This document shows positions 61,870 through 64,000 of a stretch of 64,000 nucleotides of DNA, piece by piece. The DNA is from Atriophallophorus winterbourni (Eukaryota; Platyhelminthes; Trematoda; Plagiorchiida; Microphallidae). A program made the translations under genes and the position numbers. The notes beneath the pieces were generated by a model. The model saw only the letters and a program-made list of their open reading frames with translations. It was not told the DNA's origin and did no database searches. Position 1 is the stretch's first letter. Each line of letters starts with the position of its first letter. The stretch covers positions 24,818-88,817 of the forward strand of contig JACCGJ010014539.1 of the NCBI GenBank assembly GCA_013407085.1, in the 5' to 3' direction.

Positions 61870-63200
61870 TCAAGATTCAAGATTCAAGAATCAAGATTTA
61901 TGGTTGAACAAGCAATTAACTTTACATTAACTGTAAAGTCAAGCTATGGGTACAAATATATCTACGTAGAAATAAAATCAAAATCAATGGGACGAAGATA
62001 ATTTATTAATAGTTAGAGGCAAAATTTGGATTAATTCACGTATAATCATCAAGTTTCGAATTGCTTATAGATTAACAGTTTGAGCATATCAAATCAGCAG
62101 TTAGGGAATTCCAAACAGAGCACACACGCAACGAATAAAAATAACTGTGGCAGTTCGGTTTGGAATGTGGTATTTTTAACTTGTAACAATGACCACGGCT
62201 GTTGCTCGAAGTTCGAAGGTGGAATAATATGTATAAGGGGAGGGCAACAGAGGTCAGTATTTTGTATGCGAGGATAAGTTCACCTCGCATTATCCTTTAT
62301 GCAAGTGTCCTCAGCTCCCGTCGCCTGAATCGCTCGGCGAATGACGTATTTTCGAGTCCATTAACAAGCTCTCTGATATAGGCGATCGAGAATTAAAATG
62401 TCTTTTTTGGAGCCATAGTCTCCAGGCTCGGTCAGCAGAATCTAGAACCGAGTGTATATATGTGTTCATCATGAGAGGAAAACACCCCGTGGGAAAATGT
62501 CCACATATCAGCCGTAACATACCGAGCAGCCGAGACGCGCTTTTGAAAACGGCTTCGTATTGTAGACCATTTTTCAAACTACCGCAAATCCAGACACCCA
62601 TGTCCTTTTCTTCTTCAGTGTACTCCAGGATTTTGTCGCCGAGCTTGTATGGATAGGAAAGTCGATGTCACGACTGATCTGAATGATCTGCATATTCAAT
62701 GGCATTTTATTTTCGGATTACCAGTTGTACAAAGCATTCAGATCGTTTTGTAGCAAAATACAATCATCAGTTTTGCTGATTCGCCTCCATACCGTCATAT
62801 TGTCAACAAACAGAACCATCTCACTATCATTTGGTATTGGTATAAATCGATTTCTGCTACTGACCTTGATGGAGCAAGCTAAGTGGATTGTGCTTCGTTA
62901 TATTAACAATTACAGCGGGATTATAATCGCTTATTCACAATAAGATTACTGCTCATCGTAAAATATTCTACACGGACGTTCAACTTCAAATGTTTAAGAA
63001 ATCAAAATGGTAAAGTTTAGAGATTACAAGTAGACACATTATGAGAGAAGCTCAACTATAAGACCAGATTTTAAGTTTTAATCTAATCAATTATTCAATT
63101 TTCTTTCTTTCTCTAGGGTAATAAAGGAATTCAAGGGGAAGCGGTTGGTGTGTCTGAAGAAGAAATGGTGACATATGTAAATGAAAATGCAATGGAAATC
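22430..63200 (+). CDS. multiplexin-like (type XV/XVIII) collagen gene, 16 exons in window, 3' end outside
   Basis: Assembled from splice sites and phases; exons are listed separately. About 1,317 residues lie in the window: signal peptide (1-25), TSPN/laminin-G-like domain (40-295), Cys-containing linker (296-330), cysteine-free Ser/Thr/Asp/Glu-rich region (331-1209), a CGLDI/VTCP entry segment (1210-1231), and the first Gly-X-Y stretches broken by Cys-containing and acidic interruptions (1232-1317). Types XV and XVIII are secreted basement-membrane collagens that carry glycosaminoglycans and show this order: TSPN, long acidic Ser/Thr-rich region, interrupted triple helix, then a trimerisation and endostatin domain (established knowledge). 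The C-terminus is not in the window, so endostatin is untested. A FACIT collagen is the main alternative, but FACITs usually lack the long acidic insert. Introns range from 41 bp to about 7.6 kb. Confidence 0.75.
22950..23210 (+). pseudogene. CR1-like reverse transcriptase fragment in intron 1
   Basis: Reads FNLDMSKSFNRVNHSILLPK and later VTSGVPQISV and GPILFLV across frame changes, the palm motifs of CR1 reverse transcriptase. It has the same sense as the host gene and is broken by stops. Confidence 0.7.
23211..23880. other. locally GC-richer intron sequence, probable element remnant
   Basis: Base composition is visibly richer in G and C than the surroundings (for example 23680-23830). Such islands here usually mark retroelement debris, like the RTE 5' region at 56930-57300, but I cannot name the family. 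Minus-strand frames at 23289 and 23607 carry no recognised domain. Confidence 0.35.
23880..24010 (+). repeat. hammerhead-repeat relic, GTGC-type
   Basis: Carries AACAGCACGAAACCGATCGT at about 23960-23979, the right half of the ribozyme core, preceded by a worn ATGATGAA in place of CTGATGAG. Confidence 0.6.
24801..25297 (+). CDS. collagen exon 2: TSPN domain, main part
   Basis: The acceptor is CTTTCCAG at 24793-24800. Residues run from SSVFVDLTDLL through PTSIFVQMVPF, ILFARVDEIGRFRFALGIN and KTLIIE. The order (opening VDL.DLL strand, then a strand pair around FALGIN) matches the thrombospondin N-terminal/laminin-G fold found at the front of multiplexin and FACIT collagens. I end the exon at GAG|GCAAGT (25297), a GC-AG intron, because the next exon then continues the strand as IIE-ITDNYVEVKTGC, as the fold requires. 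A GT donor 21 bases earlier (25276) is also in phase. The frame starting at 24773 begins inside the intron and is not the start. Confidence 0.75.
25465..25700 (+). repeat. hammerhead-bearing repeat, GGC-type
   Basis: Unit with the ribozyme-like core at 25644-25667: CTGACGA, stem II arms GGC/GCC and GAAA, followed by CCGGTAGTGG. The core has C in place of the T of CTGATGA. Intron 2 location, same sense as the host gene. Confidence 0.7.
26356..26556 (+). CDS. collagen exon 3: TSPN domain, middle
   Basis: Flanked by TACTCTAG and GTAAGC, 201 bases, phase 0 at both ends. It encodes ITDNYVEVKTGCDN, which supplies the first conserved Cys of the fold, then a charged stretch and NDWLYLLTGGPLHDDRFH, which leads into the closing strand of the domain in exon 4. 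Confidence 0.8.
26557..28756. other. intron 3, first part, unassigned
   Basis: No exon, ribozyme repeat or element is recognised. The open frames at 26742, 26967 and 28290 show no domain and lack paired splice sites that fit the gene. Confidence 0.4.
28757..29162. repeat. inverted pair of GGC-type hammerhead repeats
   Basis: The left arm (about 28757-28860) and its reverse complement (about 28940-29043) frame a minus-strand ribozyme relic at 28905-28945. A plus-strand copy follows, with CTGACGA at 29098-29104, stem II GGGC/GCCT and GAAA at 29118-29121. An RNA from here could fold into a long hairpin. Confidence 0.75.
29920..29966 (+). repeat. retroelement 3' tail relic
   Basis: GTGTACACGAATAAAGC followed by a TTC-rich run, the plus-strand form of the tail seen at 16285 and 48346. 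It lies just upstream of exon 4. Confidence 0.5.
30024..30092 (+). CDS. collagen exon 4: end of TSPN domain
   Basis: Acceptor TTTTTCAG, donor GTAAGT, 69 bases, phase 0. It encodes GVLHDMKIFFTQTGAHEYC plus four residues. Joined to exon 3 this gives DDRFHGVLHDMKIF, the typical closing strand of TSPN domains, and the second conserved Cys. Confidence 0.85.
30093..32999. other. intron 4, unassigned
   Basis: About 2.9 kb without a recognised element. The frames at 31225 and 31553 have no known domain. Confidence 0.4.
33000..33105 (+). CDS. collagen exon 5: Cys-containing linker
   Basis: Acceptor GTTTTGCAG, donor GGTAAG, 106 bases, entering in phase 0 and leaving in phase 1. It encodes TKYPRGRICGKAVAFPEAFK and about 15 more residues, ending in NNATK plus an Ile and a split codon. 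Its single Cys is the last one before the long cysteine-free region. NAT is an N-glycosylation sequon. Confidence 0.75.
33280..34150. repeat. cluster of GGC-type hammerhead repeats
   Basis: A plus copy at 33280-33475 (CTGACGA at 33398), then a minus copy at about 33770-34010, then a truncated plus copy at 34040-34150 (CTGACGA at 34082). All keep GAAACC and the flanking GATCTTACT. The minus copy abuts the truncated plus copy at a shared GTATGCCACTGTTATATAGG. Confidence 0.7.
34590..34880 (+). repeat. dispersed repeat: GGGTCAGAACAGGGAAC family plus retroelement tail
   Basis: 34600-34770 resembles 39590-39790 and the arms of the hairpin at 54.7-55.2 kb. 34783-34880 resembles the retroelement 3' end at 16285. 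Confidence 0.5.
34881..36744. other. intron 5, unassigned part
   Basis: AT-rich, no gene or element recognised. Confidence 0.4.
36745..37425 (+). pseudogene. Penelope-like element C-terminus with GIY-YIG nuclease, degenerate
   Basis: Reads KCVYRIKRKVCSGVYFGQTT (near 37058-37117), which is the VY-13-residues-VYFGQ form of the GIY-YIG nuclease motif, in the frame 36857-37168. It continues in a shifted frame (37087-37422) with HRMAYRALIKDSTSDEQVLD, a downstream block NIDILRRSI, and DGAEISTIWQSALRR. This matches the C-terminal half of Penelope-like proteins after the reverse transcriptase (family knowledge). One frameshift lies near 37130. Confidence 0.7.
37675..37687. repeat. target site duplication, left copy
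   Basis: TGCAACGTTACAC, repeated exactly at 38054-38066, flanks the RTE tail insertion. Confidence 0.8.
37688..38053 (-). mobile_element. 5'-truncated RTE-type LINE insertion
   Basis: A 366-bp insertion on the minus strand. It encodes the LINE C-terminus GHVCRMDPSSHTKVAMHWHP, then GKRKRGRPKETWRRTLEREL and TDRSHWREVV, and ends with a (TGAA)n-like tail (37688-37712). Simple-repeat tails and 5' truncation are usual for RTE elements. Exact 13-bp flanking repeats mark it as a single retrotransposition event, younger than the repeat it interrupts. Confidence 0.85.
38054..38066. repeat. target site duplication, right copy
   Basis: TGCAACGTTACAC, identical to 37675-37687. Confidence 0.8.
38085..38490 (-). 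repeat. tandem pair of GTGC-type hammerhead repeats
   Basis: Two minus-strand ribozyme cores 233 bp apart: TCATCAG at 38154-38160 (GAAA complement at 38137-38140) and at 38387-38393 (GAAA complement at 38370-38373). Both keep CTGATGA and GAAA. In the first, the base after the minimal stem III reads as G, which would lower or abolish cleavage. Head-to-tail ribozyme units of this size are typical of animal retrozymes. Confidence 0.7.
39240..39395 (+). repeat. GGC-type repeat, truncated before the ribozyme core
   Basis: Left half of the unit, from the ACATTACTTTGGTC start to TAACAGTTGGCATAC. It breaks off before the core. Confidence 0.6.
39590..40060. repeat. mixed dispersed-repeat fragments
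   Basis: 39590-39800 belongs to the CAGAACAGGGAAC family. 39945-40060 is the right part of a GTGC-type ribozyme unit on the minus strand, without a core. Confidence 0.5.
40710..40819 (+). CDS. collagen exon 6: start of the acidic Ser/Thr-rich region
   Basis: The acceptor is a long pyrimidine tract ending TATTTGCAG at 40709. The donor is AAG|GTATAC. Entry in phase 1 completes an Ala codon (G from exon 5 plus CG), exit is in phase 0. It encodes ASSSGNSKVTFPDQEQIVY and a polar tail. The SSSG pair could carry a glycosaminoglycan. The open frame that begins at 40643 and looks like a signal peptide is the translated pyrimidine tract. Confidence 0.75.
41850..41970 (+). repeat. GTGC-type hammerhead repeat
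   Basis: Single copy in intron 6 with shared flanks TTTCAAGCGCATGCAGATTC on the left and GTGTGATGGAAATG on the right. It contains the best preserved ribozyme in the window. Confidence 0.8.
41896..41937 (+). ncRNA. hammerhead ribozyme, complete core
   Basis: Stem I is CCCTAC (41896-41901) with GTGGGG (41932-41937), six pairs with one G-U. The core CTGATGA is at 41902-41908. Stem II is GTGC/GCAC (41909-41912 with 41918-41921) around AAACC. GAAA is at 41922-41925. The segment between A41925 and T41930 is a minimal stem III, and C41931 is the cleavage-site base. Hammerheads with such a short stem III usually act as dimers, in which two RNAs share a longer stem III (established for newt and Penelope-type ribozymes). 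Self-cleavage here is inferred. Confidence 0.75.
42901..43975 (+). CDS. collagen exon 7: acidic, sequon-rich region, first half
   Basis: Acceptor TTTTCTTATAG at 42900, entering in phase 0 with LNDDSISTDL. About 358 residues, low complexity, rich in Ser, Thr, Asn, Asp and Glu, with no Cys and about eight N-X-S/T sequons. ISSGHDLE and DESGRLNE are acidic Ser-Gly sites that could carry glycosaminoglycan. It has no known fold. In collagen XV the matching region is an extended chondroitin sulfate-bearing segment. I end the exon at CACG|GTAATC; the frame otherwise stops at 44023-44025. Confidence 0.8.
43976..44021 (+). other. candidate 46-bp intron (or a frameshift)
   Basis: GTAATC at the left and GAAG at the right. 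Removing these 46 bases joins exon 7 in phase 1 to the long frame of exon 8 and completes an Ala codon. Introns 11 and 12 of this gene are 42 and 41 bp, so the size fits. The acceptor pyrimidine tract is poor, so a one-base indel in the assembly or the allele is the alternative. Confidence 0.55.
44022..45202 (+). CDS. collagen exon 8: acidic, sequon-rich region, second half
   Basis: Begins ANVSKTHRNG and ends KRSKLDE at a strong GAA|GTAAGT donor (45202), phase 0. About 394 residues, no Cys, about 13 N-glycosylation sequons (NVS, NIT, NVT, NFS, NRS, NHT and others) and a charged run KPEDEEDKHRDDDELKKD. Composition matches exon 7. The frame stays open past the donor to 45313, but that extension is intronic. 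Confidence 0.8.
45203..47284. other. intron 8, first part, mostly unassigned
   Basis: About 2 kb. A CTTGAATTACCTTGAAT pair at 45841-45858 is the CR1-type tail seen at 17810, so a worn LINE end is likely just to the left. Nothing else is recognised. Confidence 0.4.
47285..47850 (-). repeat. array of GGC-type hammerhead repeats
   Basis: Two tandem minus-strand units with cores 239 bp apart (TCATCGT at 47353, TCATCAG at 47592-47598) and a partial plus-strand unit at about 47755-47850. The second core is CTGATGA with GAAA (complement at 47575-47578), A at the cleavage site, and a stem I of TCCAC with GTGGA. Its stem II is worn. Confidence 0.7.
48346..48680 (-). repeat. dispersed retroelement 3' end, second copy
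   Basis: Similar along its length to 16285-16640, including ATTGACTTTATTC near the left end and ATGCACGGCCGATTTG near the right (48653 and 16599). Lies 165 bases upstream of exon 9. Confidence 0.65.
48846..49001 (+). CDS. collagen exon 9: acidic region, continued
   Basis: Acceptor TCTTATTTGCAG at 48845, donor GAA|GTAAAT, 156 bases, phase 0 at both ends. It encodes VSSSNEKQTT, an RDVIGMFNETLEDMV helix-like stretch and SSEHPSE. Another in-phase acceptor, TTTTTGTCAG at 48815, would add ten residues. The frame continues into a ribozyme repeat from about 49013, so the donor choice matters and looks right. Confidence 0.6.
49010..49380 (-). repeat. GTGC-type hammerhead repeat touching exon 9
   Basis: Core CTGATGA (complement at 49086-49092) and GAAA (complement at 49069-49072) on the minus strand; stem II is worn. 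A partial second unit starts near 49325 with ATGCCACTGTTAGATAAGG. The repeat starts within about 15 bases of the exon 9 donor. Confidence 0.65.
49933..50046 (+). CDS. collagen exon 10 (tentative): end of acidic region
   Basis: Read as GGGGTTAG|ATT to CAAGGA|GTAATC, 114 bases, phase 0. It encodes IQHSTMHANNAANGDELRP, IPERSDGKDKNLSKNIKQG and no Cys. The acceptor tract is weak. Composition and phase fit the gene, but this is the least certain exon. If the exon is real but starts at the CAG at 49966, the phase would not match exon 9. Confidence 0.45.
50245..50923 (-). mobile_element. pogo/Tigger-like DNA transposon, internally deleted
   Basis: 679 bp with imperfect inverted ends, CAGTGGAACCCGGTTACAAC at the left and the complement of CATTGGAACCCACTTACAAC at the right, flanked on both sides by TA repeats (a TA target). 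Subterminal motifs such as GTTCGTTATAAGCG and GTTCGTTGTAAGCG repeat at both ends. The minus-strand frame 50530-50294 encodes SVKDAGSALDLCRRFF, then RELEFVEREIEAVAESKLKQ, like the C-terminus of a Tc1-pogo family transposase. The catalytic domain is missing, so it is non-autonomous. Confidence 0.8.
50924..50970. repeat. AT microsatellite flanking the pogo-like element
   Basis: (TA)n run at the right end. A shorter one at 50229-50244 flanks the left. Confidence 0.8.
51690..52070. repeat. worn GGC-type ribozyme repeat units
   Basis: Traces of the family: ACAACGAGCCACGATGTTCA at 51746-51765, and on the minus strand ACAACCGGATTCTAGC with TCATCATGTG near 52023-52060. The cores are not functional. 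Confidence 0.5.
52184..52219 (+). CDS. collagen exon 11, micro-exon of 36 bp
   Basis: Acceptor TTCATTTCAG, donor ATT|GTAAGT, phase 0. It encodes MNSTALLCGLDI, which holds the first Cys after the cysteine-free region. It forms with exons 12 and 13 the non-collagenous entry to the triple helix, where chains could be disulfide-linked. Confidence 0.75.
52262..52291 (+). CDS. collagen exon 12, micro-exon of 30 bp
   Basis: Acceptor ATTTCCAG, donor AAA|GTAAGT, phase 0. It encodes VTCPVLNRLK. Separated from exon 11 by a 42-bp intron. Confidence 0.75.
52333..52359 (+). CDS. collagen exon 13, micro-exon of 27 bp, first Gly-X-Y triplets
   Basis: Acceptor ATGTTGCAG, donor ACA|GTGAGT, phase 0. It encodes GLKGDAGPT, three Gly-X-Y triplets. 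The intron before it is 41 bp, the one after it 3.7 kb. GLKGDAG resembles the opening of the collagenous domain in types XV/XVIII. Confidence 0.85.
52360..54690. other. intron 13, first part, unassigned
   Basis: The frames at 53282-53542 and 53430-53660 are polar and Arg/His-rich. They lack motifs I can name and may be eroded retroelement coding sequence. The frame at 54548 starts after a good-looking TTTGCAG and encodes SMDFGVVMSLSTAHAF, but its right end lies in repeat sequence. Confidence 0.35.
54695..55205. repeat. long inverted repeat (hairpin) with about 190-bp arms
   Basis: The left arm (about 54725-54920) ends ATGACCAGGATCAG. The right arm (about 55010-55197) begins CTGATCCTGGTCAT and is its near-perfect reverse complement; a roughly 89-bp spacer lies between. 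The arms contain the GTCAGGACAGGGAAC motif also seen at 34.6, 37.6 and 39.6 kb, so this is two head-to-head copies of a dispersed family. Confidence 0.85.
55206..56106. other. intron 13, last part, with AT-rich low-complexity tract
   Basis: 55580-55735 is mostly TAA/AAT-like low complexity. Nothing else is recognised. Confidence 0.5.
56107..56184 (+). CDS. collagen exon 14: Gly-X-Y with Cys-containing interruption
   Basis: Acceptor CCACTTCAG, donor AAG|GTTAGT, 78 bases, phase 0. It encodes GFPGSIGAEGVCPATVC and then SKMKVDNIK. After GFPGSIGAEG the triplet pattern breaks at a pair of Cys five residues apart. Confidence 0.8.
56930..58590 (+). pseudogene. RTE-type LINE with central deletion
   Basis: 56930-57250 is the GC-richer 5' region. 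57250-57760 is endonuclease in broken frames: near 57470 IDIVQCYA, near 57570-57605 RDIIIVMNDFNAKI, then RFADLCAASNLVI. From about 58170 the C-terminus follows directly: FIHTCLRNILKIRWP, then WRWIGHTLRKP. Most of the reverse transcriptase palm is missing, so the element suffered an internal deletion. It has the same sense as the host gene and is related to the copy at 1-2289. Confidence 0.8.
58591..59049. other. intron 14, last part, unassigned
   Basis: The 276-bp frame at 58729 shows no domain and no supported splice sites. Confidence 0.4.
59050..59118 (+). CDS. collagen exon 15: Gly-X-Y with Cys-containing interruption
   Basis: Acceptor CTTTCCAG, donor CAG|GTAACG, 69 bases, phase 0. It encodes GVDGPPGICEANCPAI then EGPRGPQ. 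It again has a Cys pair (C-x3-C) between triplet runs, echoing exon 14. Confidence 0.85.
59119..59985. other. intron 15, first part, unassigned
   Basis: No element or exon is recognised. Confidence 0.4.
59990..60105 (-). repeat. GTGC-type hammerhead repeat
   Basis: Minus-strand core CTGATGA (complement at 60064-60070) and GAAA (complement at 60048-60051), with stem II GTG/CAC. Stem I no longer pairs well, so it is probably inactive. Confidence 0.65.
60106..60620 (-). pseudogene. CR1-like LINE C-terminal fragment
   Basis: On the minus strand: PKLLRLSIESIIDYATQAWT (60510-60445), then a long worn stretch, SYIRGHGCTINITHT near 60225-60185, and RSVWNSLTTNSLN near 60155. The layout matches the copy at 61.9-62.9 kb, so both are the same family. 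Confidence 0.65.
60630..60725 (+). repeat. GGC-type hammerhead relic
   Basis: CTGAAGACGGCAAACAGCC then GAAACCGATAGTGGAG at 60659-60694. The core has CTGAAGA in place of CTGATGA. Confidence 0.65.
60726..61249. other. unassigned
   Basis: AT-rich intron sequence with no recognised element. Confidence 0.4.
61250..61800 (-). pseudogene. retroelement C-terminal fragment, possibly Penelope-like
   Basis: The minus-strand frame 61785-61477 encodes AAREFIKAWHSSERSINEHV, then SLDDIYAQMRLRRR. An EAWHS-x-x-SINRHV-like block is familiar from regions downstream of retroelement nuclease domains in flatworms, and I lean to a Penelope-like element. The frame is intact for 100 codons but has no start context, splice sites or partner exons. 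Confidence 0.4.
61836..61866. repeat. AT microsatellite
   Basis: (TA)n run directly beside the CR1 tail. Confidence 0.85.
61867..62890 (-). pseudogene. CR1-like LINE, 3' half with tail
   Basis: Reading from high to low coordinates on the minus strand: the worn active site FVDNMTVWR (near 62810), a DLNALYNW segment (near 62735), KDMGVWICGSLKNGLQYEAV (near 62605-62550), RLLGMLRLI, MMNTYIHSVLDSADRAWRLW, then FYSLRVCSVWNSLTADLI (near 62140-62085). It ends at 61867-61900 in repeats of CTTGAAT, the 3' tail typical of this group. Frames are broken several times. Opposite in sense to the host gene. Confidence 0.8.
63117..63200 (+). CDS. collagen exon 16: Gly-X-Y then acidic interruption
   Basis: Acceptor TCTTTCTCTAG, donor ATC|GTAAGC, 84 bases, phase 0. 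It encodes GNKGIQGEAVG followed by VSEEEMVTYVNENAMEI, a non-collagenous, probably helical interruption. The gene continues beyond the window; the next exon is not seen before 64000. Confidence 0.85.
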
Positions 63201-63254
63201 GTAAGCTTCAGAATTATTAGAACAATATTTCGATTTTTTATTAAAATATGTTAT

Positions 63255-63640
63255 ACTAACTTGGTGCCATATCGAAAATGCTCATTTTCATGCATTACCA
63301 CCACAAACCCCACAACAGTTTTCGCGCTGTTTGCAGGCATAATGTAATAGAAGCAGGATCCCGATCCTGGCGACCTTGAAACACTGAAAGAATGGTAAGC
63401 TAGTTGCGTTTCTATGTCACTGTTGGGTAAGGTTGGTACCACCAACCTCTTTAATCACGTGCATAAACACATGAAGATCGAGTTTAAACCGATGATCATG
63501 AACAAAATTCGCATTTTCACTCAGTTCGATTACATACAACGCATAACTGTGTTCTTGCTATTTCCACTCATCTGGTAAAGACAATAAAATCAGGATCCGC
63601 TTGAAACAGTGGAAGAATCGTAAACAAGTTCCATCCGTTT
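63255..63640 (-). repeat. tandem pair of worn GTGC-type hammerhead repeats
   Basis: Two minus-strand units about 230 bp apart. The first lost the core around 63338; the second has CAGATGA (complement at 63568-63574) in place of CTGATGA. Spacing matches the pair at 38.1-38.4 kb. Confidence 0.6.
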
Positions 63641-64000
63641 GATTTGTAGTACTTGAAGATAAAGCGGACTCGGAAGATGAGTTCAAAATTATTAAAAATA
63701 ATACTTTGAATGGAGGAAAAAATTCCTAAATTTAAATAAATCATTCTCTTTATGGTAAAATAGGTAGATTGAGAGAATGATAGATTGATTGATGGATGGA
63801 TTGATTGCTACTTAGTTATTTTGTTACTCACATGGATGGTTTGATGAATAGATCGATGAAAAGCATAAGTAGAGTTTGGATGATTTCCAATTTTTGTGGA
63901 TTTGATATTTAAAATAATTTCCGAATTCAAGTTGAACACTGTTTGTCATACTACATTCAGCAACCTGAGACCTGAGATTAATTGATTTCAACACATTGGT
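63641..64000. other. intron 16, unassigned
   Basis: Contains a short ATTGATTGATGGATGG simple repeat near 63780-63810 and no recognised exon. Confidence 0.5.

Noticed and set aside
1..64000. tRNA genes, rRNA genes or CRISPR arrays
   Set aside because: I found no tRNA-like T-loop context with matching arms, no rRNA-like stretch, and no regularly spaced identical repeats. The spaced ribozyme units are diverged retroelement repeats.

Overview
The window looks like part of an AT-rich, intron-rich invertebrate nuclear genome crowded with degenerate transposable elements. A flatworm, probably a trematode, is my best guess. The reasons are the mixture of CR1-, RTE- and Penelope-like retroelement remains, many short-stem-III hammerhead-ribozyme repeats, and the combination of 41-46 nt micro-introns with multi-kilobase introns in one gene. 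The species is inferred, not proven. A 20-N scaffold gap lies at 13240-13259.

One host gene is visible. It starts at 22430 on the + strand and runs off the right edge. No single reading frame shows it. It appears only when 16 exons are joined by splice sites with matching phase: signal peptide (22430), thrombospondin-N/laminin-G-like (TSPN) domain (24801-30092), short Cys-containing linker (33000), a cysteine-free, Ser/Thr/Asp/Glu-rich region of roughly 880 residues with many N-glycosylation sequons and some Ser-Gly pairs (40710-50046), a cluster of micro-exons at the entry to the triple helix (52184-52359), and short Gly-X-Y exons with Cys-containing interruptions (56107, 59050, 63117). About 1,317 residues lie in the window. 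This order is that of multiplexin collagens (types XV/XVIII), which are basement-membrane proteoglycans. The rest of the triple helix and any trimerisation or endostatin domain would lie beyond 64000.

From 1 to 22.4 kb the window is element debris: an RTE-type LINE (1-2289, +), a CR1-type LINE (2390-4135, -), a second CR1 tip (4690-4945, +), a Penelope-like reverse transcriptase (4950-6490, -), and two direct copies of a ~3 kb block carrying a broken piggyBac transposase (8793-11722 and 13260-15885), each preceded by related reverse transcriptase debris on the minus strand. From 15.9 to 22.4 kb I see only repeat tails and unassigned AT-rich sequence.

The collagen gene's introns hold more elements: CR1 pieces (22.9, 60.1-60.6, 61.9-62.9 kb), a Penelope-like C-terminus with a GIY-YIG nuclease (36.7-37.4 kb), an RTE tail insertion with a 13-bp target duplication (37675-38066), a deleted pogo/Tigger element with inverted ends at TA (50245-50923), a long hairpin (54.7-55.2 kb) and an internally deleted RTE (56.9-58.6 kb).

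The least expected signal is a dispersed set of short repeats carrying hammerhead ribozyme cores. There are two subfamilies; copies occur singly, as inverted pairs, or in tandem at about 233-239 bp. At least one copy (41896-41937) keeps the whole catalytic core and a base-paired stem I. This matches ribozymes known from Penelope-like elements and from the small circular-RNA retrozymes of animals.
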